Positions 1 to 8,244 of a stretch of DNA of 64,000 nt are shown here, one piece after another. The DNA is from Gp6-AA40 sp035293405. GTDB taxonomy: Bacteria; Acidobacteriota; Vicinamibacteria; Vicinamibacterales; UBA2999. Each line of letters begins with the position of its first letter. Within the stretch, counting starts at the first letter, position 1. The notes under the pieces were generated by a model, which was not told the origin of the DNA, ran no database searches, and saw only the letters and a program-made list of their open reading frames with translations. The stretch lies in the NCBI GenBank assembly GCA_035293405.1, contig DATDOE010000108.1:38951-102950 (forward strand), in the 5' to 3' direction. The position numbers and the translations under genes were made by a program.

Positions 1-266
1 GGCTCGATTACCTGCTGCTGGGGGCGGTGTTCGACACCCAATCCAAGCCTGGGGCAGTGGCGGCTGGTATCGACGTGCTCGCGGGAGTGGCGGCGGCAAC
101 CGCTCTTCCGGTGTTGGCGGTCGGCGGTGTGACTGCGAACCGTGTGCACCAGCTCGCGGGCACTGGGTGCGCAGGTTTTGCCGCGATTGGCTTCTTCGCC
201 GGGGACGAGGGCGAGCCTCTCGAGGAGGTGGTCGCCGCGGCCTCACAGGCGTTTGAGAAGGGATGA
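1..266 (+). CDS. ThiE/TenI-family thiamine-phosphate synthase-like protein, 3' part
   Basis: The gene enters from the left edge; only about the last 88 residues are present. They read as the C-terminal half of a TIM barrel of the thiamine phosphate synthase family: a LLLGAVF strand followed by a SKPG loop, then the LAVGGV phosphate-binding strand. The family joins HMP-diphosphate and thiazole phosphate to make thiamine phosphate; TenI paralogues have the same fold and act as thiazole tautomerases. The N-terminal half, which carries the discriminating residues, is outside the window. It ends 3 nt before the next gene. A second ThiE-family gene lies at 35.3 kb, so this one may be a paralogue with another role. 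Confidence 0.7.
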   Translation, partial: LDYLLLGAVFDTQSKPGAVAAGIDVLAGVAAATALPVLAVGGVTANRVHQLAGTGCAGFAAIGFFAGDEGEPLEEVVAAASQAFEKG

Positions 267-269
267 CTG

Positions 270-1043
270 ATGGATACGGGCTTTAGAACGCCGCTGTTGG
301 ATCTCTTCCGACGAGGCGAGGTCGCTCCCGACGTCAAGATGATGGCGGCTCAGGGCGCGCTCGCGCCGCGCGCACACGAGCAGATTGGGCTCCTCGTGCT
401 GCTTCACAGCGACGCCGATCCGGAGATTGCGCGCACGGCGGAGGCGACACTCCAGGCCATTCCACCCGAGTCGATTGCCGCGTTTCTTGCGCGGTCTGAT
501 GCACCGGCCGAGCTGCGCACGTTCTTCGCCGCGCGCGGCATCGAGCCGGCGCCGGCCCCCGCGCCAGACGCCGAAGCCGATGCCCCGATCATCGACACCG
601 CGCCCGAGGTTGCGCCCGAAGAGGAGGCGGCGGATACAGCCACGGCCCTGCAGCGGCTGGCGGCCATGAACGTTCCGCAGAAGGTCCAGCGTGCGACGAA
701 GGGCTCGCGCGAGGAGCGGGCCATTCTCATTCGCGATCCCAACAAGATGATCTCGATGGCCGTCCTGAGCAGCCCGAAGCTGACGTCCACCGAAATTGAG
801 GGCTACGCGCGGGGAGGCAACATTTCTGAGGAGTGTCTGCGGGTCATCGCCCAGACGCGGGCGTGGATGAAGAACTACAACGTCGTGTACGCGCTCACGA
901 AGAATCCGAAGACACCCGTGGCCATCTCGATGAACCTGCTGGCCCGGCTCACCGAGAAGGACCTGCGTCAGCTGTCGACGGATCGAAACGTGCCCGACGT
1001 GCTGAGGGTCACGGCGAGGAAGAAAGTGGTTATCGATAAGTAG
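270..1043 (+). CDS. Conserved hypothetical protein, 257 aa
   Basis: I do not recognise a named family. The protein is soluble with no signal peptide. The N-terminal 95 residues are alpha-helical and HEAT-like, residues about 96-125 are an Ala/Pro/Glu-rich linker, and the C-terminal 130 residues are again helical with the repeated pattern of short helices seen in scaffold proteins. It starts 3 nt after the ThiE-like gene and is probably co-transcribed with it. The stop codon is followed directly by an AAAAGTGG repeat array. A scaffold or regulatory role is possible but nothing in the sequence fixes it. Confidence 0.6.
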   Translation: MDTGFRTPLLDLFRRGEVAPDVKMMAAQGALAPRAHEQIGLLVLLHSDADPEIARTAEATLQAIPPESIAAFLARSDAPAELRTFFAARGIEPAPAPAPDAEADAPIIDTAPEVAPEEEAADTATALQRLAAMNVPQKVQRATKGSREERAILIRDPNKMISMAVLSSPKLTSTEIEGYARGGNISEECLRVIAQTRAWMKNYNVVYALTKNPKTPVAISMNLLARLTEKDLRQLSTDRNVPDVLRVTARKKVVIDK

Positions 1044-1170
1044 AAAAGTGGAAAAGTGGAAAAGTTGAAAAGTAGGTTGAAAGTGCAACCAGCTGCTGCG
1101 ATCGAAGCGGCAAGAGCGCACTTATCGTCTTACTTTTCCACTTCTTCGACTTCTTCCACTTTTCAACTTT
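1044..1170. repeat. Convergent-gene spacer with inverted AAAAGTGG-type repeat arrays
   Basis: From 1044 the plus strand carries four octamers of the form GAAAAGTG with small changes. From 1131 to about 1168 the complementary words recur as 9-mers of the form TTCTTCCAC. The two arrays are inverted and about 50 nt apart, so a transcript from either side could form a long purine-pyrimidine hairpin. The right-hand array lies inside the 3' end of the minus-strand gene at 1122-1406 and encodes its last residues. It may serve as a bidirectional terminator. Confidence 0.75.
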
Positions 1171-1406
1171 GCCGCCCAGTCTCTTCTCATCTGGGCGAGT
1201 CCCTCCATGTAGACCGTCGCCTTCTCACGCTCTTCTTCGCTGCCGAGGCTCTTGAGCAGCTCGATGGCGTGGGCGAGGTCGTGTTCGATGCTCTGACGCG
1301 TGGTCTTGAAGTAGATCCGCCGAATCTCCGCGAGCGCGGCCGCCGGATCGGGCGGGCCCTTTTTCAGGGATTGCAGCGACACGAAACCGGCGGGAGGCTT
1401 GGCCAT
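1122..1406 (-). CDS. Small hypothetical protein, 94 aa
   Basis: The start is set by ATG at 1406, preceded by a strong GGAGGGG ribosome site lying in the last codons of polX, 1 nt after the polX stop. A longer reading would overlap polX. The protein is helical and charged, with a central helical pair (residues about 20-75). The last 15 residues are Lys/Arg/Ser-rich and are encoded by the inverted spacer repeat, so the conserved part may end earlier. It is the last gene of the minus-strand group methyltransferase - GHMP kinase - polX. Function unknown. Confidence 0.55.
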   Translation of the reverse strand: MAKPPAGFVSLQSLKKGPPDPAAALAEIRRIYFKTTRQSIEHDLAHAIELLKSLGSEEEREKATVYMEGLAQMRRDWAAKLKSGRSRRSGKVRR

Positions 1407-1407
1407 C

Positions 1408-3129
1408 TCATCCCCTCCGATTCCGGCGAAGCTGTGCGCGAAGGGCATCGAGTCCGCGGGTGTTGAGCACGTCCTCGGGACGGGCCCACGCCCGCCGCGC
1501 CATCTGGACGCCCCACTTCAGACGGTCGAGCGCGGTGGCGGCATGCGCATCGGTCGAAATGATGAGAGGGACGCCGTGCTCGCGCGCGAGGCGCGCGTGC
1601 GCGTCGCCAAGATCCAGCCGCTCTGGTTGACAGTTGATCTCGAGCGCCACGCCGCGCTCCGCCGCCTTTCGTACGATGGCGCCCATGTCGATCCCGAGCG
1701 GCTCGCGCTTGAGGAGCCGCCGGCCGGTGGGGTGTCCGAGCACATCAACCCACGGGCAGTCCAGCACGCGCAGCAGGCGGTCGGTCATCTGCGACTGATC
1801 CTGCGAGAAATGTGAGTGCACGGAGGCGACCACGAAGTCGAGCTGGGCCAGGCAATCGTCGGCGAGATCGAGGCGGCCGTCCTGCAGAATGTCGCACTCG
1901 ATGCCGGCCAGCAGCGTGAGCCCTTCGAATCGGCCGTTCAGGCCCCGCACCCTGGCGGCATGCGCGAGCGCCCGTTGCTCGTCGAGCCCGTTGGCCATCG
2001 CCAGCGCCTTGCTGTGGTCGGTGATGGCGATGTACTGGTGCCCGAGGCGATGCGCGGCGGCCGCCATCGTCTCGAGATCGTCGCGGCCGTCGGTGGCCGT
2101 GGTGTGCATGTGCAGGTCGCCGCGAAGGTCGGACACCGAGACGAGCCGGGGCAGCGATCCGGCAACCGCGGCTTCGATCTCACCACGGAGCTCTCGAAGC
2201 TCGGGCTCGACCCAGGACATGCCCAGCGCCTGATAGATGCCTTCCTCGGTGTCGCCGGCGATGCGTTGATCGTCGTCTGCCCGGAACAACCCGTACTCGT
2301 TCAGTTTGAGGCCGCGTTGCACCGCCCGATCGCGGACCGCGATGTTGTGCGCCTTGGAGCCGGTGAAGTACTGCATCGCGGCGCCGCGGCTTTCCGTCGG
2401 CACCAGGCGGAGGTCCGTCTGGTAGCCGCCGCTCAACCTCACGCTGGACTTGGTCGACCCCTGGCCCAGGATGCGCTCGACGCGCGAATAGGCGATGAAG
2501 GCCTCCATCAACGGCTCGTTGCCACCGACGGCGAGGATGTCGATGTCGCCGCACGTTTCACAGCCGCGACGAAGGCTGCCGACCGGGATGAGCTCGACGC
2601 CCGGCGCCTGGGCCTGCAGGTAGCTCACGACCTCGGCGGCCGTCGCCGCTGTGTCGGTGAGGAGATGGCGCCCGGCATCCTTGGCCCGTTCTTCGATCGA
2701 CTTGAGGATCTGCGCTTCCTTCTTGGCGCCCATGCCCTTCAGCGAGCGAAGCCGGCCCTCGCGCGCCGCCGCCGAAAGCTGTTCGAGCGAGGAGATATTG
2801 AGCGTCGAGTACAGGAGCGCGACCGTCTTCGGCCCCACCCCCTGAAGCCGCAGGAGCTCGAGGATGGTCGGTGGGAACTGCTGCAACAGCTCCTCGTGAA
2901 AGCGGCAGGTGCCGGTATCGCCAAGCTCACGGATCTTTGCGGCCAGGTCCTTGCCGATGCCGGGGAGTACTCGGAGCTGCTGGTCGTTCAGGCGCGCGAC
3001 CGCATCGGGCCACGTGGCCACGGTCTCGGCGGCGGATCGGTAGGCCCGAATCTTGAACCCGTTGTCGCCCTTGATCTCGAGCAGGTCGGCGATCTGCGCC
3101 AGCACCTGGGCCACCGCCGTGTTATCCAC
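1408..3129 (-). CDS. polX: DNA polymerase X with PHP exonuclease domain
   Basis: A 573-residue family X polymerase of bacterial type. Helix-hairpin-helix segments are visible near residues 54-72, 96-110 and 130-142. The polymerase palm has GSLRR (184-188), the catalytic GDIDIL (Asp195, Asp197) and a third Asp at 239. A PHP domain starts near 335 with HMH at 340-342, then ITDHS, CDI, HSH and TDAH metal-binding motifs. The family fills short gaps in base-excision repair, and the PHP domain gives 3'-5' exonuclease and AP-endonuclease activity. It starts at GTG, overlapping the GHMP kinase end by 8 nt, so the two are translationally coupled. A paralogue with a degenerate polymerase site lies at 17.2-18.4 kb. 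Confidence 0.95.
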   Translation of the reverse strand: MDNTAVAQVLAQIADLLEIKGDNGFKIRAYRSAAETVATWPDAVARLNDQQLRVLPGIGKDLAAKIRELGDTGTCRFHEELLQQFPPTILELLRLQGVGPKTVALLYSTLNISSLEQLSAAAREGRLRSLKGMGAKKEAQILKSIEERAKDAGRHLLTDTAATAAEVVSYLQAQAPGVELIPVGSLRRGCETCGDIDILAVGGNEPLMEAFIAYSRVERILGQGSTKSSVRLSGGYQTDLRLVPTESRGAAMQYFTGSKAHNIAVRDRAVQRGLKLNEYGLFRADDDQRIAGDTEEGIYQALGMSWVEPELRELRGEIEAAVAGSLPRLVSVSDLRGDLHMHTTATDGRDDLETMAAAAHRLGHQYIAITDHSKALAMANGLDEQRALAHAARVRGLNGRFEGLTLLAGIECDILQDGRLDLADDCLAQLDFVVASVHSHFSQDQSQMTDRLLRVLDCPWVDVLGHPTGRRLLKREPLGIDMGAIVRKAAERGVALEINCQPERLDLGDAHARLAREHGVPLIISTDAHAATALDRLKWGVQMARRAWARPEDVLNTRGLDALRAQLRRNRRG

Positions 3130-4111
3130 GCGAGAGCCCGTGCCGCTCGAACGTGTAGTCGAGCAGACGCGCCCCGCCGCCCGTCAAGGCGTTGCGGATG
3201 GCGTCGCGCGCCGAAGGCGGTCCGTAGCAGAACAGGCATCCGCCGCCGCCGGCGCCGCACACCTTGGCGGCCGTAGCCCCGGCGGCAGAGGCACGCGCGA
3301 TCAGGTCATCGATGGCCGGGGTCGTTACTCCGGGCGCCAGGCGCTTCCGGTTGTCCCACTCTTGCGCGATGGCGGAGCCGACCTGGTCCCAATTGCCCTT
3401 CTCGAGCGCCTCGCGCATGACGGCGGCGGTGTCCCGGATGCGCTCGAAGCAGTCGAAGACGTAGCGGTCGCCATCGATGTGGCGCTTGGTGATCTCCCAG
3501 TTGTTGGTGCCAGAGTTGCGCGGCTCGCCGGTGTAGCACAGGGTGATGCGCTGCTGGAGCTCGGCGAGGTCGACGTCGAGCGGCACGCGGCGAACGCCGT
3601 CGGCTTCGAGCTCGACGGCGGCGATGCCGCCGTAGAGGGCAGGGCGGTAATCCTGGAGCCCGGTGGGCACGCCGATGGCCTGGGCCTCGATGTTCATGGC
3701 GACCTGGAGCAGGGCCTCCGGGTCATAGTGCGTGCGCTTGAAGTCGGCCAGGCCGGCGCACACGGCGACGTTGAGCGCCGACGAGCCCGCGATGCCCGCG
3801 CCGGCGGGTGACTGCGACGTCGTCGTGAGCGTGATGCCGCGTGCCTCGAAGAAGTGCACGATCAGGCAGAGCAGCCGGAGCTCCTGCCGATCCCTGAGCT
3901 CGCGCCAGTCGTCGGCCTCGACGGTCGCCCCTGTATCCTCGGAGCGAATCACGATGCGCGTATCAGCTCGTGACTCGATGAGGGCACTGGCGCGAATGCT
4001 GATCGCCGCATTCAGCGTCTGCGCGCCAGCATGAAAAAGGTAGAGCGGCCAGATGTCAATCGTCCCGCCGGCGAGATCGATGCGGGTAGGGGCCGAGGTC
4101 GCGATGCGCAC
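3122..4111 (-). CDS. GHMP-family sugar kinase
   Basis: A 329-residue protein with the three GHMP kinase motifs: an N-terminal APTRIDLAGG segment, the ATP-binding SPAGAGIAGSSALN loop, and a C-terminal glycine-rich KVCGAGGGG motif. The family phosphorylates small alcohols; this subgroup resembles heptose-7-phosphate, fucose and glucuronate kinases, so a sugar substrate is likely but cannot be named. The chosen start is GTG at 4111: a TATAAT box lies just 6 nt upstream and no Shine-Dalgarno is seen, which suggests a leaderless transcript. A longer reading from 4156 would pass through that box. Its end overlaps polX by 8 nt. Confidence 0.85.
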   Translation of the reverse strand: MRIATSAPTRIDLAGGTIDIWPLYLFHAGAQTLNAAISIRASALIESRADTRIVIRSEDTGATVEADDWRELRDRQELRLLCLIVHFFEARGITLTTTSQSPAGAGIAGSSALNVAVCAGLADFKRTHYDPEALLQVAMNIEAQAIGVPTGLQDYRPALYGGIAAVELEADGVRRVPLDVDLAELQQRITLCYTGEPRNSGTNNWEITKRHIDGDRYVFDCFERIRDTAAVMREALEKGNWDQVGSAIAQEWDNRKRLAPGVTTPAIDDLIARASAAGATAAKVCGAGGGGCLFCYGPPSARDAIRNALTGGGARLLDYTFERHGLSRG

Positions 4112-4117
4112 GGAAGG

Positions 4118-4123
4118 ATTATA
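4118..4123 (-). promoter_or_regulatory. -10 box (TATAAT) for the GHMP kinase gene
   Basis: A consensus TATAAT on the minus strand ends 6 nt before the GTG at 4111, placing the predicted transcription start at or next to the first base of the start codon. No good -35 hexamer is seen. Confidence 0.6.
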
Positions 4124-4130
4124 TCGAGCC

Positions 4131-4807
4131 CTACCGCGTCCGCCGGCCGACGACATCGATCAGCGCGGGCCCGATGAGCAGCGAGGTCTTCTTGCGGCCG
4201 TTCAGAATCCACTGCCGGCGCAGTCGCTTCGCGTCCTTCGTGCTGAACGGCGTGACGTCGGCGAGTTGATCCATCACGCCGAGAAAGTAGCTCGACAACC
4301 AGGCCCACACCGGCTCGCCCGGATGGCCGGTTCTGATCGTCGGCGTGAGTCTTCGATGGCCAGGAGGCCGCCCGGTTTGAGGGCGGCGGCGAGCGTGCGG
4401 ATGTGGCGCGCCGGATCGGGCAGGAACAGAAACACCCATCTCGCGAAAATCAGGTCGTAGTGGCGTGTCGGCAGCGGCGTCTCGGAGAGCATCGAGTCCC
4501 ACACGGTGCCGTGACCGAATCCGTCCTTCGCGCAGAGCGCGCGCAGACGCGCGCGAAACGCCGCGGACGGCTCGACGGCGTCGACCGCGCCGCGGACGCG
4601 CCGGCGCAGCTCGAGGTGCAGGGAACCCTGACCTGGACCGATCTCGAGCACCTTCCATCCCCCTCGAATACGGAGACGGTCGAAGAGTGCGTGGGCCGTG
4701 GGGTCCCAGAGACGGGCCTGCGCCCGCAGCCTCGCTGCTTCAGTACGGGCGTCGCCGAGGAGATACCGATACGGACGTGCGCGCGCGCCGCGCCTGTGGT
4801 CGTTCAT
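4131..4807 (-). pseudogene. SAM-dependent methyltransferase with internal out-of-frame deletion
   Basis: The first reading frame (4807 down to 4274) gives a class I methyltransferase core: motif I VLEIGPGQGS, an acidic post-I region, and PGGLLAIED at the end of the core. After IED the frame runs into unrelated residues and stops. A second frame from about 4349 to 4131 carries a typical family C-terminus (TPTIRTGHPG, then YFLGVMD, then residues ending VVGRRTR). Members of this family usually have several dozen residues between these two pieces, so an internal deletion has removed them and shifted the frame. A 177-residue truncated product could still be made. An assembly error is the other explanation. 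Confidence 0.7.
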
Positions 4808-4817
4808 GACGTGAGGC

Positions 4818-4823
4818 TACAAT
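4818..4823 (+). promoter_or_regulatory. -10 box (TACAAT) at the nagZ start
   Basis: TACAAT overlaps the first possible ATG of nagZ (4822) and lies exactly 7 nt before an in-frame GTG at 4831. If this box is used, the transcript would begin at the GTG and be leaderless, making residue 4 of the longer reading the real start. Confidence 0.45.
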
Positions 4824-5919
4824 GTTCAGCGTGCCGAGCGCCATTCGCCGCGACATCGGGCAGCTCCTGATTGGCAGTCTGCCGGGCAAGACCATCACAC
4901 CCGAAATCCGATCGCTGGCCCATGAGTTCTCTCTAGGCGGCGTGATCTTCTTCGGGCGGAACATCGAGGTGCCGGAACAGGTCGCCGAGCTCTCTCTCGA
5001 TGTCCAGACGCTCGGATCCGGGCTGCCGTTGTGGGTGAGCGTCGATCAGGAAGGCGGCCGGGTGGCGCGTCTCAAGGCGCCGTTCACGGTGTGGCCGCCA
5101 ATGGCGGTGCTCGGGCGAAGCGGCGACGCGGCGCTTGCGGGACGGTTCGGGGCGGCACTTGCCGCCGAGCTCCGTGCCGTGGGCATCACCCTCGACTACG
5201 CGCCGGTCCTCGACATTCATACCAACCCGAAGAATCCAGTGATTGGCGATCGGGCGCTGGCCGAGGATGCCGACAGCGTCGCGCGCCTTGGGGCGGCGAT
5301 CATCGGTGCGCTGCAGGGGAGCGGCGTGGCCGCCTGTGGCAAGCACTTCCCGGGGCACGGCGATACGTCGGTCGACTCGCATCTCGAGCTGCCGCTCGTA
5401 GAACATCCCCCGGATCGGATCCGCCGCGTGGAGTTCGTGCCGTTCCGCGAAGCCATCAAGGCCGGCGTGGCGTTCATCATGACGGCTCACGTACTGGTGC
5501 CCTCACTGGACGAGGACAAGCCCGCCACCCTCTCTCCACGAGTCGTGCAGGCACTGCTCAGGGAAGAGCTCGGATTCCCGGGAGTGATTCTCAGCGATGA
5601 CCTGGAGATGAAGGCGATCGCGAAGTCGTATACCGTGCCCGACGCCGCTGTGGAAGCCATTGCCGCCGGATGCGACGGTCTCCTGATTTGCAGCGGCGAC
5701 GCCAACACACAAGCCGCGACGCTCGAAGCGCTCGTCTATGCCGTCGAACAGGGGACGATTCCCTACAAACGTCTGGAAGACGCACTCGCGCGGCTGCGTC
5801 GTGCGAAGGAGCGGTTCCTTGCCGCACCCGTCGCCTCGGGCCGTTTTTCCGAACGTCGCCGTGTCCTTGGCTGCGACGAACATCAGCGCATCGTCGAAGA
5901 GATGTCACGCTTCGCGTAA
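4822..5919 (+). CDS. nagZ: Beta-N-acetylhexosaminidase NagZ (glycoside hydrolase family 3)
   Basis: A 365-residue GH3 enzyme with the NagZ hallmark KHFPGHGDT followed by DSH, which holds the catalytic Asp/His pair, and an ILSDDLEMKAI segment carrying the nucleophile Asp. NagZ removes N-acetylglucosamine from anhydro-muropeptides during wall recycling, normally in the cytoplasm; no signal peptide is seen. It opens a run of overlapping genes for muropeptide recycling and UDP-MurNAc synthesis. Start uncertain: ATG 4822 or, judged by the -10 box, GTG 4831. Its TAA overlaps the next ATG by one base. Confidence 0.93.
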   Translation: MFSVPSAIRRDIGQLLIGSLPGKTITPEIRSLAHEFSLGGVIFFGRNIEVPEQVAELSLDVQTLGSGLPLWVSVDQEGGRVARLKAPFTVWPPMAVLGRSGDAALAGRFGAALAAELRAVGITLDYAPVLDIHTNPKNPVIGDRALAEDADSVARLGAAIIGALQGSGVAACGKHFPGHGDTSVDSHLELPLVEHPPDRIRRVEFVPFREAIKAGVAFIMTAHVLVPSLDEDKPATLSPRVVQALLREELGFPGVILSDDLEMKAIAKSYTVPDAAVEAIAAGCDGLLICSGDANTQAATLEALVYAVEQGTIPYKRLEDALARLRRAKERFLAAPVASGRFSERRRVLGCDEHQRIVEEMSRFA

Positions 5920-6842
5920 TGCATAAGCCACGGGCACTACAGGCCGGTGATCGGGTCGCCGTCGTCGCGCCGGCCAGCTCCTTTGCCCGGGATGCGTTCG
6001 AGCAGGGCGTGGCCGAGTTGACCCGCCTCGGGTTCGTGCCGGTATTCGACCAGGACGTGTTCGCGACCGAGTCGGGCTACCTTGCGGGATCTCCCGAGCT
6101 TCGCGCTGCCTCGTTCATGAAGCATTGGAACGATCCGGCCATCGCGGCGCTCGTTGCCGCACGCGGCGGTTTTGGGAGCGTCCATCTGCTCCCGCTGCTC
6201 GCCGCGTCGGCCCTCAAGGGACTTCCCAAATTGTTTGTCGGCTACAGCGACAACACCTCGCTGCTGTCGTGGCTGACGTGCCAATGCGGCATCACGGCGC
6301 TCCACGGACCGATGCTGGAAGGGCGGCTCTCCAAAGGCCCCGCCGGCTACGACGAACGCTCCTTCCTTGCGCTCGCCACTGGCGAGCGTGACCTGGAGTT
6401 GGCGCCTGATGGCCTCGATGCGCTCCGGGACGGAGAGGTGAGCGGTCCGTTGTTTGGAGGCACCCTCGCGCAGCTCGTCGCCTCGCTCGGCACACCATTC
6501 GCCTTCGAGCCGCCACAGGGCTGCGTGCTGTTCCTCGAGGACGTCAACGAGCGGCCGTTCCGTATCGATCGCATGCTGACGCAGTTGCGGCTCAGCGGCG
6601 TGCTCGGGCGGGCGCGCGCGCTGGTCTTCGGCGAAATGCGGGGCTGTGACGAGCCCGGCGGCGCAGTAACCGCCAAAGCCGTCATCACCCGTATGACGGC
6701 CGACTTTGAGGGGCCCGTGGTCTTCGGGTTTCCCTCAGGACATACCACCGGACCCTGCTGGACCCTGCCACTCGGCGTGCGCGTCCGCGTGATCACCCAG
6801 CCACGTCCGTCCATCGTGATCGAGGAAGCCGCCGTTGAGTGA
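5919..6842 (+). CDS. ldcA: Murein tetrapeptide LD-carboxypeptidase (peptidase S66)
   Basis: A 307-residue S66 family serine peptidase. It has the N-terminal GDRVAVVAPAS strand, the GYSDNT motif with the nucleophilic Ser, and the C-terminal GFPSGHT motif with the catalytic His, plus an EDVNERPFRIDR segment typical of LdcA. It removes the terminal D-Ala from recycled tetrapeptides, giving the tripeptide that Mpl uses. Start ATG shares one base with the nagZ stop (TAATG), and its end overlaps mpl by 8 nt, so nagZ, ldcA and mpl are translationally coupled. Confidence 0.92.
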   Translation: MHKPRALQAGDRVAVVAPASSFARDAFEQGVAELTRLGFVPVFDQDVFATESGYLAGSPELRAASFMKHWNDPAIAALVAARGGFGSVHLLPLLAASALKGLPKLFVGYSDNTSLLSWLTCQCGITALHGPMLEGRLSKGPAGYDERSFLALATGERDLELAPDGLDALRDGEVSGPLFGGTLAQLVASLGTPFAFEPPQGCVLFLEDVNERPFRIDRMLTQLRLSGVLGRARALVFGEMRGCDEPGGAVTAKAVITRMTADFEGPVVFGFPSGHTTGPCWTLPLGVRVRVITQPRPSIVIEEAAVE

Positions 6843-8244
6843 TCGGAAGCGCATCCATCTGATTGGCGTCTGCGGGACCGCGATGGCCACGCTCGCGGCG
6901 CTGCTGAAGAGCCGCGGTCATGACGTCCAGGGATCGGATCAGCACGTCTACCCGCCGATGAGTGATTTTCTCGTGACCGAAGGCATCAGGGCGATGTCCG
7001 GATACTTGCCGGAGCACATCACGAGCGACCTCGATCTCGTCGTCGTGGGCAACGCCATCTCGCGAGGCAATCCGGAGCTCGAGACTGTTCTCGAGCGCAA
7101 GATTCGCTACTGTTCGCTGCCCGAGGCTGTTCGCGATTACTTCCTCTGGGGCGCGCGTTCGATCGTCCTGGCAGGGACACATGGCAAGACGACCACCACG
7201 TCGTTGACCGGGTGGCTCCTCACTCACGGCAAGCTCGATCCGTCGATGTTGGTCGGCGGCATCGCGCTCAATTTCGGTGACGAGGGATCCAGCTACCGCG
7301 TGGGTACCGGTCGCGACTTTGTCATCGAGGGTGACGAGTACGACAGCGCATTCTTCGACAAGACGGCCAAGTTTCTGAAGTACCTGCCCGACGTGGCGGT
7401 CATCAGCAACATCGAATTCGACCACGCCGACATTTACGCGGATCTCGAAGCCGTGCTGGTCGCGTTCCGCCGGCTGGTCAGGCTCGTGCCGCGCAACGGT
7501 TTGCTGCTGCTTGGCGCCGACAGTCCTCATGCGCACGCGCTGGCTTCGACGGCGGTCAGCCCGGTCGAGACGTTCGGCCTCGCTGAAGGCGCCACGTGGC
7601 AGGCCCACGATGTGAGCCATCGCGATGGACGGACCCAGTTCGCGGTCAGACGCAACGGGCAGCCGTTCGCACGATTCGAGTCGCCGCTGCTCGGCATCCA
7701 CAACGTTCGCAATGCGCTGGCGGCGATTGCCGTCGGTACTCACGTCGGCCTGACCCCGGAGAACCTGGCCGAAGGGCTGCAGCGATTCAGGGGCATCAAG
7801 CGGCGGCTGGAGACGGTCGGCGTGGCGCGCGGAGTCACTGTCCTGGACGACTTTGCGCATCATCCGACGGCGGTGCACGAAACGCTCTCGGCCCTTCGCA
7901 CGGGGTATCCCGGGCGTCGGGTCTGGGCTGTCTTCGAGCCTCGATCGGCCTCATCCTGCCGCCGGGTGTTTCAGGACGATTTTGCGAAAGCATTCAGCGC
8001 CGCGGATGAAGTGATCGTCGCCGCAGTGTTTCGCTCGACGCTGCCCGAGTCGGAGCGCCTGTCTGCTGAGCAACTGGTCGTCGATCTGACACGAGGCGGC
8101 GGGCATGCCCGCCATATCCCGGAGATCGACGAGATCGTTTCGACGATCGTCGCGGAGCACCGTGAGGGTGATGTGGTCGTCCTGATGTCCAACGGCGGCT
8201 TCGGCGGCATTCACGGCACGCTGCTCCAGGCACTTCGCGTGTGA
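6835..8244 (+). CDS. mpl: UDP-N-acetylmuramate:tripeptide ligase Mpl
   Basis: A 469-residue Mur ligase family protein. The N-terminal IGVCGTAMATLA and GSDQHVYPPMS segments are the Mpl variant of the MurC Rossmann region; the ATP loop is GTHGKTTTT, followed by EGDEYDSAFFD and a DDFAHHPTAV motif in the C-terminal domain. Mpl attaches recycled L-Ala-D-Glu-meso-DAP to UDP-MurNAc. The start is TTG at 6835, inside the ldcA end. The stop overlaps the next start in GTGA. Confidence 0.94.
   Translation: MSDRKRIHLIGVCGTAMATLAALLKSRGHDVQGSDQHVYPPMSDFLVTEGIRAMSGYLPEHITSDLDLVVVGNAISRGNPELETVLERKIRYCSLPEAVRDYFLWGARSIVLAGTHGKTTTTSLTGWLLTHGKLDPSMLVGGIALNFGDEGSSYRVGTGRDFVIEGDEYDSAFFDKTAKFLKYLPDVAVISNIEFDHADIYADLEAVLVAFRRLVRLVPRNGLLLLGADSPHAHALASTAVSPVETFGLAEGATWQAHDVSHRDGRTQFAVRRNGQPFARFESPLLGIHNVRNALAAIAVGTHVGLTPENLAEGLQRFRGIKRRLETVGVARGVTVLDDFAHHPTAVHETLSALRTGYPGRRVWAVFEPRSASSCRRVFQDDFAKAFSAADEVIVAAVFRSTLPESERLSAEQLVVDLTRGGGHARHIPEIDEIVSTIVAEHREGDVVVLMSNGGFGGIHGTLLQALRV

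Noticed and set aside
1816..3276. Long open frame antisense to polX (486 codons)
   Set aside because: Shadow of the high-GC polX coding frame; repetitive Gly/Arg/Val composition without family motifs.
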